A stretch of DNA of 64,000 nucleotides, from assembly GCF_031886125.1 (NCBI RefSeq), contig NZ_CP119391.1:1860001-1924000 (forward strand), in the 5' to 3' direction. Shown here piece by piece: positions 1 through 8,029 of the stretch. The position numbers were made by a program, and so were the translations under genes. This stretch comes from Halomonas piscis (GTDB lineage: Bacteria > Pseudomonadota > Gammaproteobacteria > Pseudomonadales > Halomonadaceae). Every line of letters starts with the position of its first letter. The stretch's first letter is position 1. The notes under the pieces are model-generated. The model had not been told where the DNA came from. It saw only the letters and a program-made list of their open reading frames with translations, and ran no database searches.

Positions 1-1170
1 GGCATGATCCCGCGGATGATGCCGCAGCAGTTCTTCGGCGGTATCAACGCCTTTTCGCTGATGGCCATTCCGCTGTTTATCCTGGCCGGCAACCTGATGA
101 ACGCCAGCAAGCTGACCGACCGACTGATGGCCCTGGCGCGGCTCTTGGTAGGCCATTTGCACGGCGGCATCGGCCACGTCAACGTGGTCTCCAGCGTGTT
201 CTTTGCCGGCGTCAACGGCTCGGCGGTAGCCGACACCTCGGCGCTGGGCTCGCTGCTGGTGCCGGCCATGCGCAAGGAAGGCTATACCACCGCCTTTGCC
301 GCCGGGCTGACCGCCGGCAGCTCGCTGATCGGCCCCATTATTCCGCCGAGCATCTTCATGATCCTCTACGCCTCGCTGACCAACACCTCGGTGGGGGATC
401 TGTTTCTGGCCGGCGTGATTCCCGGCCTGCTGCTGGGAGGCGCGTTCATGACCATGAATGCCCTATACGCCTGGCGCGTTCGCCTGCCCAGGCGCGCCGG
501 CTTGCCCGGTACGCGGAAGCTCAGGCGCGCTTTTCTACGGGCGCTGCCGGCGCTGATTGCCCCCTTCATTATCGTGGCCGGCATCGTCATGGGGCTGGTC
601 ACGCCGACGGAGTCCGGCGCCCTGACCGCCCTTTACGTGGCGCTTTTCGGCGTGGCGGCGGGCCAGCTGACCGCTGCCGGACTGTGGAAGGCCATCGTTG
701 ACACCACCCGGCTGACCGCGGCCATCTTCGTCATCATGGCCGCCTCCAGCACCGTGAGCTGGCTGCTGTCCTACGCCCAGGTGCCCAGCCAGCTGGTCGA
801 GCTGCTCACGCCCTATAGCAACAGCCCGGTGACCATTCTGCTCCTGCTGAGCCTGATCACCTTCATCACCGGCATGTTCATGGAAGAGGTCTCCGCGCTG
901 ATGCTGCTCACGCCGATCTTCGTCCCCGTTGCCGAGCTTGCCGGTATCGACATGGTTCACCTGGGGATTATCATCACCCTGAACATCACCATTGCGCTGA
1001 TCACGCCGCCCATGGGGGCCTGCGTGTTTGTCGCGGCAGCCGTGAGTCAGCTGGAGATCACCGCGCTGTTTCGTACCATCTGGCCCTTTGTCGCCACCGC
1101 CATCGTCGTGCTGATCGCGTTGATTGTGCTCCCCTCGCTGGCCCTGTGGCTGCCCGCTCTTCTTGGATAA
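1..1170 (+). CDS. TRAP transporter large permease (DctM family), 5' partial
   Basis: This is the large membrane subunit of a tripartite ATP-independent periplasmic transporter. It would use a sodium or proton gradient to import a solute, probably an organic acid, delivered by a periplasmic binding protein. The reading frame is open from base 1 and the family is usually about 425 residues, so some 35-40 N-terminal residues lie outside the window. The visible 389 codons are almost entirely hydrophobic helices. They include the family-typical stretches NGSAVADTSALGSLLVPAM and GSSLIGPIIPPSIFMILYAS, and the late ITPPMGACVFVAAAV segment. The binding protein and small permease are presumably upstream. 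The dipeptidase gene starts 4 bases after its stop and is probably co-transcribed. The substrate cannot be told from this subunit. Confidence 0.93.
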   Translation, partial: GMIPRMMPQQFFGGINAFSLMAIPLFILAGNLMNASKLTDRLMALARLLVGHLHGGIGHVNVVSSVFFAGVNGSAVADTSALGSLLVPAMRKEGYTTAFAAGLTAGSSLIGPIIPPSIFMILYASLTNTSVGDLFLAGVIPGLLLGGAFMTMNALYAWRVRLPRRAGLPGTRKLRRAFLRALPALIAPFIIVAGIVMGLVTPTESGALTALYVALFGVAAGQLTAAGLWKAIVDTTRLTAAIFVIMAASSTVSWLLSYAQVPSQLVELLTPYSNSPVTILLLLSLITFITGMFMEEVSALMLLTPIFVPVAELAGIDMVHLGIIITLNITIALITPPMGACVFVAAAVSQLEITALFRTIWPFVATAIVVLIALIVLPSLALWLPALLG

Positions 1171-1174
1171 CGTC

Positions 1175-1930
1175 ATGCTTGAACCCGCCACCCGGCACAC
1201 CACGCCCATTCCCTCGATGAAAGAGCCCGACTGGGCGACGCTGACCCATATTCCGATCACCGGCTCGTCGGAGCGGCTGGTGCCCGTTAGCCTGGCGCCG
1301 CCGCCGGTCCGGGTATTTCCCGCCTACGCGCGGATGGGCGTTCCCGGGGCGGTCAACGAGTGCTACCTGCGCGAAGGCGTCTACCGTCGCCTGCTGGCCG
1401 TGGCCCGCTCGCTGCCCGCCGGGCTGACGCTGCTGGTGCTCGACGGCTGGCGACCCTGGCGAGTGCAGCAATACCTGTTCGAAACGCTCTCCGAGGCCAT
1501 CCGCGACGCCCACCCGGGTATCGACGAAGAGGCGCTGACCCGACGCACCCGGGAGTTCGTCTCGCTGCCCAGCACCTCGCTCGAGGCGCCAAGCCCCCAC
1601 CTCACCGGCGGCGCGGTGGACGTCACCCTGTGCGACGCCGCCGACGGCCTGCCGCTGGACATGGGCACGCGATTCGACGAAGCCGTGCCCGCCTCCCACG
1701 CTGCCGCCCTGGAAAGCCGGCCGCCCTCCACCGCCCGGGACAACCGCCGGCTGCTCTACCACGCCATGCGCGCCCAGGGCTTCACCAATCTGCCCAGCGA
1801 ATGGTGGCACTTCGACTACGGCGACCAGCTCTGGGCCCACTACCGCGGCGAGAGCCAGGCCCTGTACGGCCCGGCAGAGCTCGAAAGCATCGAAAACCGC
1901 TGGCGGCAGTCGCTGCGGCAAGGCCGGTGA
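1175..1930 (+). CDS. ddpX: D-alanyl-D-alanine dipeptidase (DdpX/VanX family)
   Basis: This is a zinc metallopeptidase that hydrolyses D-Ala-D-Ala, a product of cell-wall turnover, so that D-Ala can be reused. The 251-residue length fits the family. The zinc and catalytic motifs are visible: SPHLTGGAVDVTL near residues 139-151 (the SxHxxGxAxD pattern) and EWWHFDY near residues 209-215 (catalytic Glu and zinc His). The Met at 1175 was chosen because the longer frame from 1124 would run back into the permease gene; this start lies 4 bases after the permease stop. Linkage to a TRAP permease suggests a scavenging operon for peptides or amino acids. That is an inference. No vancomycin-resistance genes are nearby, so a resistance role is not suggested. 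Confidence 0.88.
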   Translation: MLEPATRHTTPIPSMKEPDWATLTHIPITGSSERLVPVSLAPPPVRVFPAYARMGVPGAVNECYLREGVYRRLLAVARSLPAGLTLLVLDGWRPWRVQQYLFETLSEAIRDAHPGIDEEALTRRTREFVSLPSTSLEAPSPHLTGGAVDVTLCDAADGLPLDMGTRFDEAVPASHAAALESRPPSTARDNRRLLYHAMRAQGFTNLPSEWWHFDYGDQLWAHYRGESQALYGPAELESIENRWRQSLRQGR

Positions 1931-1993
1931 GAAAAAACCGGCCGGCAAATCAGGGAGGTGCCGAGGCAAAGCCAGGCGCCGGGTTGTGCCCGG

Positions 1994-3103
1994 CTAGCCC
2001 AGAATCCGATAGGTCTCCGGCGGGCCATTGTTCTCGCCGGCCGGCCTGGCCTGTTGCTCCAGACGCTCCCGCAGGGCGCGGGTCCGGGCCTGTTTCTGCG
2101 CCTCCAGGGTTTGGCGAAGGCGGCTTGCCAGCGCGTTCCAGCCGTCGTGCAGCTCGTCTTCCATGGCCGGGCGGTACTTCGCTTCCTCTCGCTTAAGGGC
2201 GATATATTCGGCTCCGGCCGTGGCTGCGACCCCAATGCCCGTGGCCACCGCGCCGCCAATGGGCGTTGCCACCGCGGAGGCGCCGGCCCCCACGGCGGCC
2301 GAGCGGGTGGCCTGGATTCCCACCCTGACGGCAAAGCGGCGCAGCAGCCGGCGCGCGCTCTGCATGGCTTTCCCGGCCAGCAGGCGCCTGGCAGCGAGGC
2401 CGGCTACCGCGCCCGCCGGCAGGCTGGCACCATGGGACGGCAGGGCATTCGACAGGTCAAACGGGCCCTGGGCGCGCTGCATCATCCGGTCCAGATTCAC
2501 GGTGGGTATGGCCTCGTCTGCCGGCGCCACGTCAGCGGAGGTGGCGTAGCGTTGCTGCAGTGCATCCAGCGTCTTTTGCTGCCACGCCTGCTCCGCGCTG
2601 GCCACCCTGGCCCGATGCTGCCGGCTTAGCGCCTGCAGAGAGGTTTTCAGATCCAGGGGGCGAACAAGGCGCTCCTCCAGCTGGGTCTGCATCCACGCAT
2701 CCAGATCGCCGCTCAGCGCGATGAACAGCCGGGAGTAGGATCCCGGGGCGGAGAAGTACCAGTCAAGATAGGCGTCGGCCGCCGCATGATAGTCCGCTTC
2801 CAGCCTGGCCAGAGCGGCGCCCTGCCACAACCGGGTGCCGTACTGCAGCGTGGTTTCCAGCACGGCCAGCCGCTCAAGCAGATCCGCCTGCAGCTTGGCC
2901 TGGTCAGCCGCATCGAGCACCAGAGGCTCGCCGTTGATAATGAACCGTAGCGCCTCGTTGTCGCTCTGGCGCAAACCGTAGTAGAACAGGCTGGCCGCCA
3001 GCGGTATCGCCACCACCAGCGACACCACAAAGAGCCTGTAGGCCGGGCGCCGCCACCGTACGGAATCGACCAGCGCGGACGCAGAAGCGGATGGCTGTGC
3101 CAT
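1994..3103 (-). CDS. Uncharacterised membrane-anchored protein
   Basis: I do not recognise this 369-residue protein. It has a short polar N-terminus, one clear membrane helix near residues 25-46 (RLFVVSLVVAIPLAASLFYY), and a long charged helical domain rich in Gln, Arg and Leu. A Gly/Ala-rich hydrophobic stretch near residues 280-320 could be a second membrane hairpin. The tail is basic and coiled-coil-like. The start at 3103 has a GGAG ribosome site 8 bases upstream, and the neighbouring gene's TAG stop lies one base away, so the two are translated as a pair. The layout suggests a bitopic or hairpin envelope protein acting with its partner. Function unknown. Confidence 0.7.
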   Translation of the reverse strand: MAQPSASASALVDSVRWRRPAYRLFVVSLVVAIPLAASLFYYGLRQSDNEALRFIINGEPLVLDAADQAKLQADLLERLAVLETTLQYGTRLWQGAALARLEADYHAAADAYLDWYFSAPGSYSRLFIALSGDLDAWMQTQLEERLVRPLDLKTSLQALSRQHRARVASAEQAWQQKTLDALQQRYATSADVAPADEAIPTVNLDRMMQRAQGPFDLSNALPSHGASLPAGAVAGLAARRLLAGKAMQSARRLLRRFAVRVGIQATRSAAVGAGASAVATPIGGAVATGIGVAATAGAEYIALKREEAKYRPAMEDELHDGWNALASRLRQTLEAQKQARTRALRERLEQQARPAGENNGPPETYRILG

Positions 3104-3104
3104 G

Positions 3105-3956
3105 CTATTCACTCCAGGGTAGCGGGCGGAGCTCGGCGCTCTCCTCGGGGCTGGCACAACGGGCGTGCAGCGCCGCGATACCGGCCAGCAAGCGCGACAA
3201 CGACCAGGCCAGCGTGGCCTGCATCAGCAGCATTATCGCCCAGGCGAGCAGGGAGATACTCTGACTGACATCAAACCGGCCGAGCGTATTTTGCATCAGC
3301 CAGAAGCCGGTCAGCTCCATGGCGCTGGCAAGCCGCTCAAGGCTGCCCAGCAGCGTCGGGCCGGTAGCCGCCACGGCATGCGATGAAATCGCCGTTTGCC
3401 AGGCCGTATCCACCATGTAGGGCTGGGGCTGCCACAGCCTGACAAGCACCAGCCCCAGAGACAGCACCGCCGCGACGCCAAACACGCAGAGCCGCCGAAC
3501 CAGCGCAGGGCGATACCTTTCAATGATATGCGAGTGCAGGCGCGCATCCAGGCAGCGCTGGCACAGGCTGAACAGGCCCGGCGCCAGCGTCAGCAGCGCG
3601 ATATCAGCGGTGCCGAGCCGGCGCAGCGAAACCAGCAGCACCAGCGCCAGAAAGGCGCTTGTCAGCTGCACCCGGCCGATCATGAAGGCGCCGCCCCCAA
3701 GCCGGCGATGCCACGGCGAGGCGGGCTTCAAATACTGCCCCAGCCAGGCGTGGCGCCGTAAGCGGGCGGACTCCAGCGCACCGGTGTAAATCACCTGCGT
3801 GGCAGCCACCCAAAGCGGCCAGAACAGCACCCCCGCCGGGGTTGCCGGCACCCGCTGCCAGCCAAAAAGCGCCCCCGCCGCTGCCAGCGTGCCCAACAGC
3901 AGCCGCCAGCGCCGGCGTCGAGGCAAGGGGAAACGACGCATGGGGAAACAACGCAT
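3105..3956 (-). CDS. Uncharacterised polytopic membrane protein
   Basis: This 283-residue protein has about six hydrophobic segments separated by Arg-rich loops, and a very basic N-terminus (MRCFPMRRFPLPRRRRWRLL) that marks a cytoplasmic start. The segments lie roughly at residues 18-33, 41-58, 92-110, 118-130, 155-172 and 232-262. No enzymatic or transport signature is recognised. It is the first gene of a two-gene minus-strand unit; its TAG stop is one base from the ATG of the next membrane protein. A later Met at residue 6 is an alternative start. Function unknown. Confidence 0.65.
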   Translation of the reverse strand: MRCFPMRRFPLPRRRRWRLLLGTLAAAGALFGWQRVPATPAGVLFWPLWVAATQVIYTGALESARLRRHAWLGQYLKPASPWHRRLGGGAFMIGRVQLTSAFLALVLLVSLRRLGTADIALLTLAPGLFSLCQRCLDARLHSHIIERYRPALVRRLCVFGVAAVLSLGLVLVRLWQPQPYMVDTAWQTAISSHAVAATGPTLLGSLERLASAMELTGFWLMQNTLGRFDVSQSISLLAWAIMLLMQATLAWSLSRLLAGIAALHARCASPEESAELRPLPWSE

Positions 3957-4018
3957 GACGGTAGTATACTTCGCTTCGGTGAGCCCGGAGGAGCTGCCCC
4001 GCTGACTGATGCGCCTTT

Positions 4019-5113
4019 TTACTGTTTCGCCCTGTCGCTATCGCTCCCTTGCCAGGCGCAGTTGCCCAGAAACGCGTCCTCGCCGAGCTCCTCACGGCTC
4101 GCCAGCAGGGTCTCGCCGTCGCGGCACACCACCCGATGATCGCCGAGCCCGGCAATATCGGTCAGTACCTGGTCCCAGTGGCGGTACTGCACGGTGTGCC
4201 CCTGCCCCGGGTACACCGTGGCCCGCGCCACGTTGGGCAGCGCTTCCTTCCAGTGCTCCATCACCTTCACCGGCACCGTGGTGTCTTCTTCGCCCCAGTA
4301 GAGGTAGGTCGGCGCGGTGATGCGCTCGGCATCCACCACCGCCTCATCCGCACAGGGCCGCCGGTACTCTGCCGCCAGCGCCGAAGGATCGCCCATCTGG
4401 CCGTTCACATAAAACGCGCGCGTGGCATCGCCGTAGGCCGCAGCCTGCCAGCCCGGAATGGCCTGAACCGGCGAGCCGGGCACGCCCCACCAGTCCTTGG
4501 GGTGATGCGTATACCGGCTCACCTCCTCCTTCATTTCCGCCAGGGAGGTGTCGCAGTCGGGGGCGTCCCGCGTGGGCAAAGTGCTGGACACGGCTGCCGC
4601 CGCGTGCAGCGACAGCACACGGTCAGGCACCGCCGCGGCCAGCTGCGCGGCGTAGGCCCCGCCGCCGGAAATGGCCACGATGGCAAACTCATCAACGCCC
4701 AGATGGTCCAGAACGCCAAGCACCTCGTCGGTATAGTCGCTGTAGCCAAGCTCGGGGTCGAAGGGCGATTCGCCAAAGCCGTTGCGCTCGACCGAGATCA
4801 TCCGCAGGCCCAGCTCAAGGCGCAATGAGCGATTGAACTCGGAGAGCTGAAAGGCCGCCAGGCTCGTCCCCTGCCCGCCGATAAACACCACCGGCCGCCC
4901 CTCGGCGGGGCCGTCATCGAGATAAAACACCGGGCGGTCGTCGATCTCGATGCGGTGGACGTCGGCGCCGATGTGGTCAAAGCCGCTGTCAATCTCGACC
5001 GCCGCCGGATCGGGCACCGTGGATGGCGGCGCGGCGTCGGCCTGGGCGCCCATGGCCGTGCCGCCGAAGAGAAAAACCAGGGCCGTCCCGGCCAGCGTCT
5101 GCGATGGGTGCAT
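4019..5113 (-). CDS. Exported alpha/beta-fold hydrolase
   Basis: This is a 364-residue alpha/beta hydrolase with an N-terminal signal peptide (MHPSQTLAGTALVFLFGGTA, cleavage probably after AQADA), so it should act in the periplasm or outside the cell. Visible elements are the oxyanion region (VVFIGGQGTS), the nucleophile elbow VAISGGGAYA, in which Ala replaces the usual first Gly of GxSxG, a candidate acid Asp in YWGEEDTTVP and the catalytic His in GQGHTVQY. Cysteines in the C-terminal half (DCDTS, RRPCAD, VVCRD, GNCAW) could form disulfides after export. The start at 5113 has an AAGGAT ribosome site; a longer frame upstream lacks one. Substrate unknown. Esterase, haloperoxidase-like or lactonase activity are all possible. 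Confidence 0.8.
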   Translation of the reverse strand: MHPSQTLAGTALVFLFGGTAMGAQADAAPPSTVPDPAAVEIDSGFDHIGADVHRIEIDDRPVFYLDDGPAEGRPVVFIGGQGTSLAAFQLSEFNRSLRLELGLRMISVERNGFGESPFDPELGYSDYTDEVLGVLDHLGVDEFAIVAISGGGAYAAQLAAAVPDRVLSLHAAAAVSSTLPTRDAPDCDTSLAEMKEEVSRYTHHPKDWWGVPGSPVQAIPGWQAAAYGDATRAFYVNGQMGDPSALAAEYRRPCADEAVVDAERITAPTYLYWGEEDTTVPVKVMEHWKEALPNVARATVYPGQGHTVQYRHWDQVLTDIAGLGDHRVVCRDGETLLASREELGEDAFLGNCAWQGSDSDRAKQ

Positions 5114-5242
5114 CGGATATCCTTTTGTATGGCTTTCATGAGTGTCGAGCCGTTCTACCCGGCCTTCCGGCCTTGACGGCCAGCTCGTAAAAGCGACATT
5201 ACCGGCTTGCCGATGGCCGGGCAATCGCACGTCGGAAATCAG

Positions 5243-5545
5243 ACGGTGGCGATCTCACGGATGCGGGGCACCGGCGGCCAAACCCGAGATGGCCACGCTT
5301 CGCTCGCCATGACGCGGCGAGTACGGTGGCGCTTGCCATGGCGCGGGCGGGAATCGGAGTTGATCCCACTACCGGTCATCGCGAGGCGCGTAAGCAACGT
5401 GGCGATCTCGTGGGTGCGGGGGCACCGGCGACCAAACCCGAGATGGCCACGCTGCGCTCGCCATGACGCGGCGAGTACGGTGGCGCTTGCCATGGCGCGG
5501 GAAGGAAGCGGGGATCGTGAATATCCCGCTACTCGGTGGGAAGCA
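5243..5545. repeat. 153-bp tandem repeat array built on a REP-like palindrome (two units)
   Basis: Two tandem copies of a unit of about 153 bp: the motif GGCGATCTC recurs at 5248 and 5401. Each unit contains an imperfect palindrome. One arm starts GTCATCGCGAGGCGC; the other reads CGAGATGGCCACGC and ends CGCCATGAC. The same unit recurs at 10.7-11.1 kb with the same spacing, and a related palindrome lies at 52.5/53.9 kb. Open frames in it repeat the same phrases in several frames and are not genes. From 5545 to the start of the IS at about 5674 there is nothing recognisable apart from a short inverted repeat. Confidence 0.8.
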
Positions 5546-5705
5546 CCCCAAGGGCGGGCATAAAGTGACTTGATCAGCGCTGAATGAGTCCCCAAATACG
5601 GTAGGATTCTCACTACCTGGTGGGAGCTGACTTTAGTCAGCGACGGTAAAGCCACAAGCCTGCGGCAGGCCTCGCGGCCCGCTTTCGCGCACTGAAGTGC
5701 GCTTA

Positions 5706-5986
5706 TATGGACCCGTCCTGTTGTGCAAGCTAGAAGCAACCACGCATAAAGGTGAGGACTGCACGCTTATATCCGGCCTGTTGGTGGCACCTGCGGTGCC
5801 TGGCCCTGATGGAATACGCGCTCTCTGCTCTGATCTCCCACTCGGCCTCGCCATGGGCCTGCGCACTTCACAGAGTGACAGAGAGTCGGTCTGACCCGTT
5901 ATGCCATCGAAGCATCTCGCCTGCGCAACCTCGGGGTTGGGTAACTTATCGTATGCTGAACGATCTCGCCTGTTTATTCGGTATCA
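5706..5986 (-). ncRNA. Candidate bridge/seek RNA region of IS1111-like copy 1
   Basis: Non-coding end of the element between the transposase stop and the terminal inverted repeat, read on the minus strand. In IS1111-group elements the guide RNA that pairs with target and donor DNA is known to be encoded downstream of the transposase, and this segment is in that position. It is about 280 bp and rich in short self-complementary stretches. It is well conserved with copy 2 except for a divergent block near 5951-5975, right after the stop codon, and a smaller one near 5786-5800. RNA boundaries and loops were not folded, so the call rests on position and conservation only. Confidence 0.45.
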
Positions 5987-6265
5987 TTAAGCGGCCTCCT
6001 GCGGCTGGTAGCGGCGCTCATGGGCCAATAGCGACCAGCAAATCCGCGCCATCTTGTTTGCCAGGGCCACAATGGCCTTGCGTTGTCCAAGACGCGCCGC
6101 TAATGAGCAGGCCCAGCGGGACAGCCGGTCGGGCTGTTCCTGGCGCTGAAACTGGCGTAATGCCGCGCGGGCACCGTGCACCAGCTGCCGTCGAACCTCG
6201 CCATTGCCGCGTTTGGTGATACCCATTAACTGATGGCGGCCACCACTGGAATGCTGGCGTGGCAC
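5987..6265 (-). pseudogene. IS110-family transposase, C-terminal fragment (split by IS5-family insertion)
   Basis: Encodes the last 92 or so residues of the IS1111-like transposase, starting at VPRQHSSGGRHQLMGITKRG and ending ERRYQPQEAA. It matches the C-terminus of the intact copy at 12633-13667 with a few substitutions. The rest of the gene lies at 7097-7852 on the other side of the inserted element. Deleting the insertion and one copy of the duplicated target would restore an uninterrupted frame (GLVPRQHSS), so the IS5-family insertion is the only visible lesion. As it stands it has no start codon or ribosome site of its own. Confidence 0.88.
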
Positions 6266-6330
6266 TAGGGTGTGTTAACAATCATTAGTTTCGTTTAAAC
6301 TGATTTAGTATTCATAGATTTTGGTGGGCC

Positions 6331-6699
6331 ATGAGTCGGTTGAAGTTACGCGATGATCAGTGGGAGCGAATCGAGCACCTGCTCCCCGGCAAAGCCTCAG
6401 ACTGTGGGGTAACTGCCAAGGACAATCGCCTGTTCGTGGAAGCCGTGCTCTGGATCGCTCGGACCGGCGCCCCGTGGCGTGATCTTCCCGAATCTTTTGG
6501 GCGCTGGCACACCGTCTACATGCGGTATAACCGTTGGTCACGAAAGGGCGTTTGGCAGCGTATTTTTGACACAGTAGCCGACGATCCCGATCTAGAGCAG
6601 CTGATGATCGACGGTAGCATCGTCAGGGTGCACCAGCATGGAGCGTCAAAAAAAACACGCAAGACGTCGAAGCCATGGGCAAATCTCGAGGCGGATTGA
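6331..6699 (+). CDS. IS5-family transposase, frame A
   Basis: The 122-residue N-terminal part of an IS5/IS427-type DDE transposase. It contains the DUF4096-like start (LRDDQWERIEHLLPG), the WIARTGAPWRDLPESFGRW motif and the first catalytic Asp in LMIDGSIVRVHQHGA. The frame continues to 6699, but family similarity passes into the -1 frame near the A8 run at 6648-6655 (codons for the SKKT region). That run is a plausible slippery site for programmed -1 frameshifting, giving a fused transposase of about 250 residues with frame B. Frame A alone lacks the other two catalytic residues. Confidence 0.88.
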   Translation: MSRLKLRDDQWERIEHLLPGKASDCGVTAKDNRLFVEAVLWIARTGAPWRDLPESFGRWHTVYMRYNRWSRKGVWQRIFDTVADDPDLEQLMIDGSIVRVHQHGASKKTRKTSKPWANLEAD

Positions 6700-7082
6700 G
6701 CACCAAAATTCATGCCGCAGTCGATGCGTTAGGTAACCCAGTACGATTGGTTCTCACACCGGGCCAGGCGTCGGAGTATGGTGCTGCTCCCGCTCTACTG
6801 GAAGGTTTTTCCCCGCAAGCAGTGCTGGGCGACAAGGGGTATGACTCCACTGCTCTGCGGGACATGATTCAGGCCGCAGGTGCCGAGTCGGTGATTCCTC
6901 CGAAAAAGAATCGTTTGGCGCGCATTGAAGTAGACTGGCACTGTTACCAAGATCGCAATCTGGTGGAGAGGTTCTTTCAGAAAATCAAGAAGTTCCGGCG
7001 GTTATCTACACGCTATGAGCGACTGGCAAGAAACTACCAGTCACTCCTCTGCCTCGTGTCAGCCGCCATATGGCTGGCCTAA
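6675..7082 (+). CDS. IS5-family transposase, frame B
   Basis: C-terminal part of the DDE transposase, in the -1 frame relative to frame A. It carries the second catalytic Asp in VLGDKGYDS and the catalytic Glu in NLVERFFQKIKKFRRLSTRYE, the Y(2)R(3)E(6)K-type signature of this family. The coordinates are those of the open Met-to-stop frame; the functional product is probably made by frameshifting from frame A at the A8 run (6648-6655), not from this Met. The frame ends 14 bases before the right end of the element. No disabling mutation is visible, so the element may still be active. Confidence 0.88.
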   Translation: MGKSRGGLSTKIHAAVDALGNPVRLVLTPGQASEYGAAPALLEGFSPQAVLGDKGYDSTALRDMIQAAGAESVIPPKKNRLARIEVDWHCYQDRNLVERFFQKIKKFRRLSTRYERLARNYQSLLCLVSAAIWLA

Positions 7083-7096
7083 TTGTTAACGCCCCC

Positions 7097-7852
7097 TAGC
7101 CCTAACGAGGCGCTGAACTGACGCCCGTTGGGAAACCGTGCCGGATCGCCCAGGTGGCTGAACAACAGCGTGGCGTTGATCGGGCCGATGCCGGGCAGAC
7201 TCATCAGCCGCTGCATGTCGGCTGACGCTTTGGCCTGTCGCTGCAGCCGCTTGTCATAGCGCGCGATCCGCGCATCGTTCTCGAGCCACTGGTCGAGCAG
7301 GTCGTTCAGCAGGGTGTAGAGCTCTTCACCCAGCCGCGCCCGTTGCTCGTCCAGGCGTTCACGGATCACACCTTGGCGTATTACCGCATGCCCTTGCGAC
7401 ACGATCAGGCCAAACTCTCCCAGTAGGCCGCGCAGCTCATTGCCGATGGCAGTGCGCTCGCGCACTAACCGGCTGCGCACCCGGTGCACCGCTTGCAGGG
7501 ATTGTTGCGCTTCTGTCTTGATCGTCACCCGAGGCGTCGCCGGGCGTGCTGCGGCCTCGGCGATAGCCGCGGCATCGCGTGCATCATTCTTGTGGCCCAG
7601 CACGAAGGGCTTGACCGCCTGCGGCGGCAGTAGTTCTGCCTCATGGCCCAGGGCGCGAATTTCGCGTGCCCAATAATGGGCCGAGCCGCACGCCTCCATG
7701 GCGATGCGGCAAGGCGGCAGCTGGGCCAGCGTGAGCCGCAGCTGATCACGCTTAACCTGCTTGTTAAAGATGTTATGGCCGCGCGCATCGGCGGCGTGCA
7801 ACTGAAAAACGTGTTTGGCCAGGTCAATGCCGACAATGCTAATCTGTTTCAT
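7097..7852 (-). pseudogene. IS110-family transposase, N-terminal fragment (split by IS5-family insertion)
   Basis: Encodes residues 1 to about 252 of the IS1111-like transposase: the RuvC-like DEDD domain (SIVGIDLAKHVFQLHAADA with its first catalytic Asp, then MEACGSAHYW and GHKNDARDAAAIAEAA), the coiled-coil spacer, and the helix-hairpin segment LPGIGPINATLLFSHLG. It then runs into the inserted element after QFSASLGL and stops a few codons later. The ATG at 7852 has a strong AGGAGG-type ribosome site. The conserved C-terminal motif lies beyond the insertion, so the fragment should be inactive unless the insertion is excised precisely. Confidence 0.9.
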
Positions 7853-7991
7853 GGATGGGCCCTCCTTTCAGATGCCGTCAGTGTTCTGTGCACTGCTAGC
7901 TAGATGTCATATCCAGCTTGGCACAGAAGGACGGGTCCATCCCATTTCCCACCCTTTCCCCGGCCCTTTCGGAAAGATTGGGCCACAACAA

Positions 7992-8029
7992 AAACGGCCG
8001 CTTCGAGCATACGCCCTAAGCAGCCGTTT
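7992..8029 (-). terminator. Rho-independent terminator of the DUF2335 gene
   Basis: A hairpin with arms AAACGGCCGCTT and AAGCAGCCGTTT (11 of 12 paired). Read on the minus strand it is followed by a T run, 47 bases after the stop of the gene at 8077. The IS1111-like element ends right at the T-rich side of this hairpin. Confidence 0.75.

Larger units (their letters stand above)
6266..7096 (+). mobile_element. IS5-family insertion sequence (two-frame, IS427-like), 831 bp
   Basis: A complete insertion sequence within the IS1111-like transposase gene. The termini are 15-bp inverted repeats, GGGTGTGTTAACAAT on the left and GGGGGCGTTAACAAT read inward on the right, matching at 13 of 15 positions. 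The element is flanked by a duplicated TA, or CTA if read one base wider, as expected for this family; the undisturbed site is seen in the intact transposase copy. It carries two overlapping frames joined by a run of eight A residues. Base composition is visibly less GC-rich than the chromosomal genes. Confidence 0.9.
5674..7990 (-). mobile_element. IS110-family (IS1111-like) element, copy 1, interrupted by an IS5-family element
   Basis: The extent is set by comparison with copy 2 at 11130-13804. Subterminal inverted repeats mark the ends: GGACGGGTCCAT preceded by CTTGGCACAGAA near 7919-7942, against its complement ATGGACCCGTCC followed by TGTTGTGCAAGC near 5707-5730. Such repeats are typical of the IS1111 group. 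The transposase is on the minus strand. About 280 bp of non-coding DNA lies downstream of its stop. The element is split by an IS5-family insertion at 6266-7096. Its promoter-side end runs up to a rho-independent terminator. The exact outer boundaries are uncertain by perhaps 20 bp. Confidence 0.8.

Noticed and set aside
1175..1930. A vancomycin-resistance (VanX) role for the dipeptidase
   Set aside because: No vanH, vanA/B-type ligase or VanRS-like genes are nearby, and the linkage to a TRAP permease points to turnover or scavenging.
5239..5739. Open frames across the repeat array (phrases such as RHGKRHRTRRVMASEAWPS)
   Set aside because: They translate the 153-bp REP-like repeat and recur in several frames and at 10.5-11.1 kb. 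They are typical spurious repeat frames.
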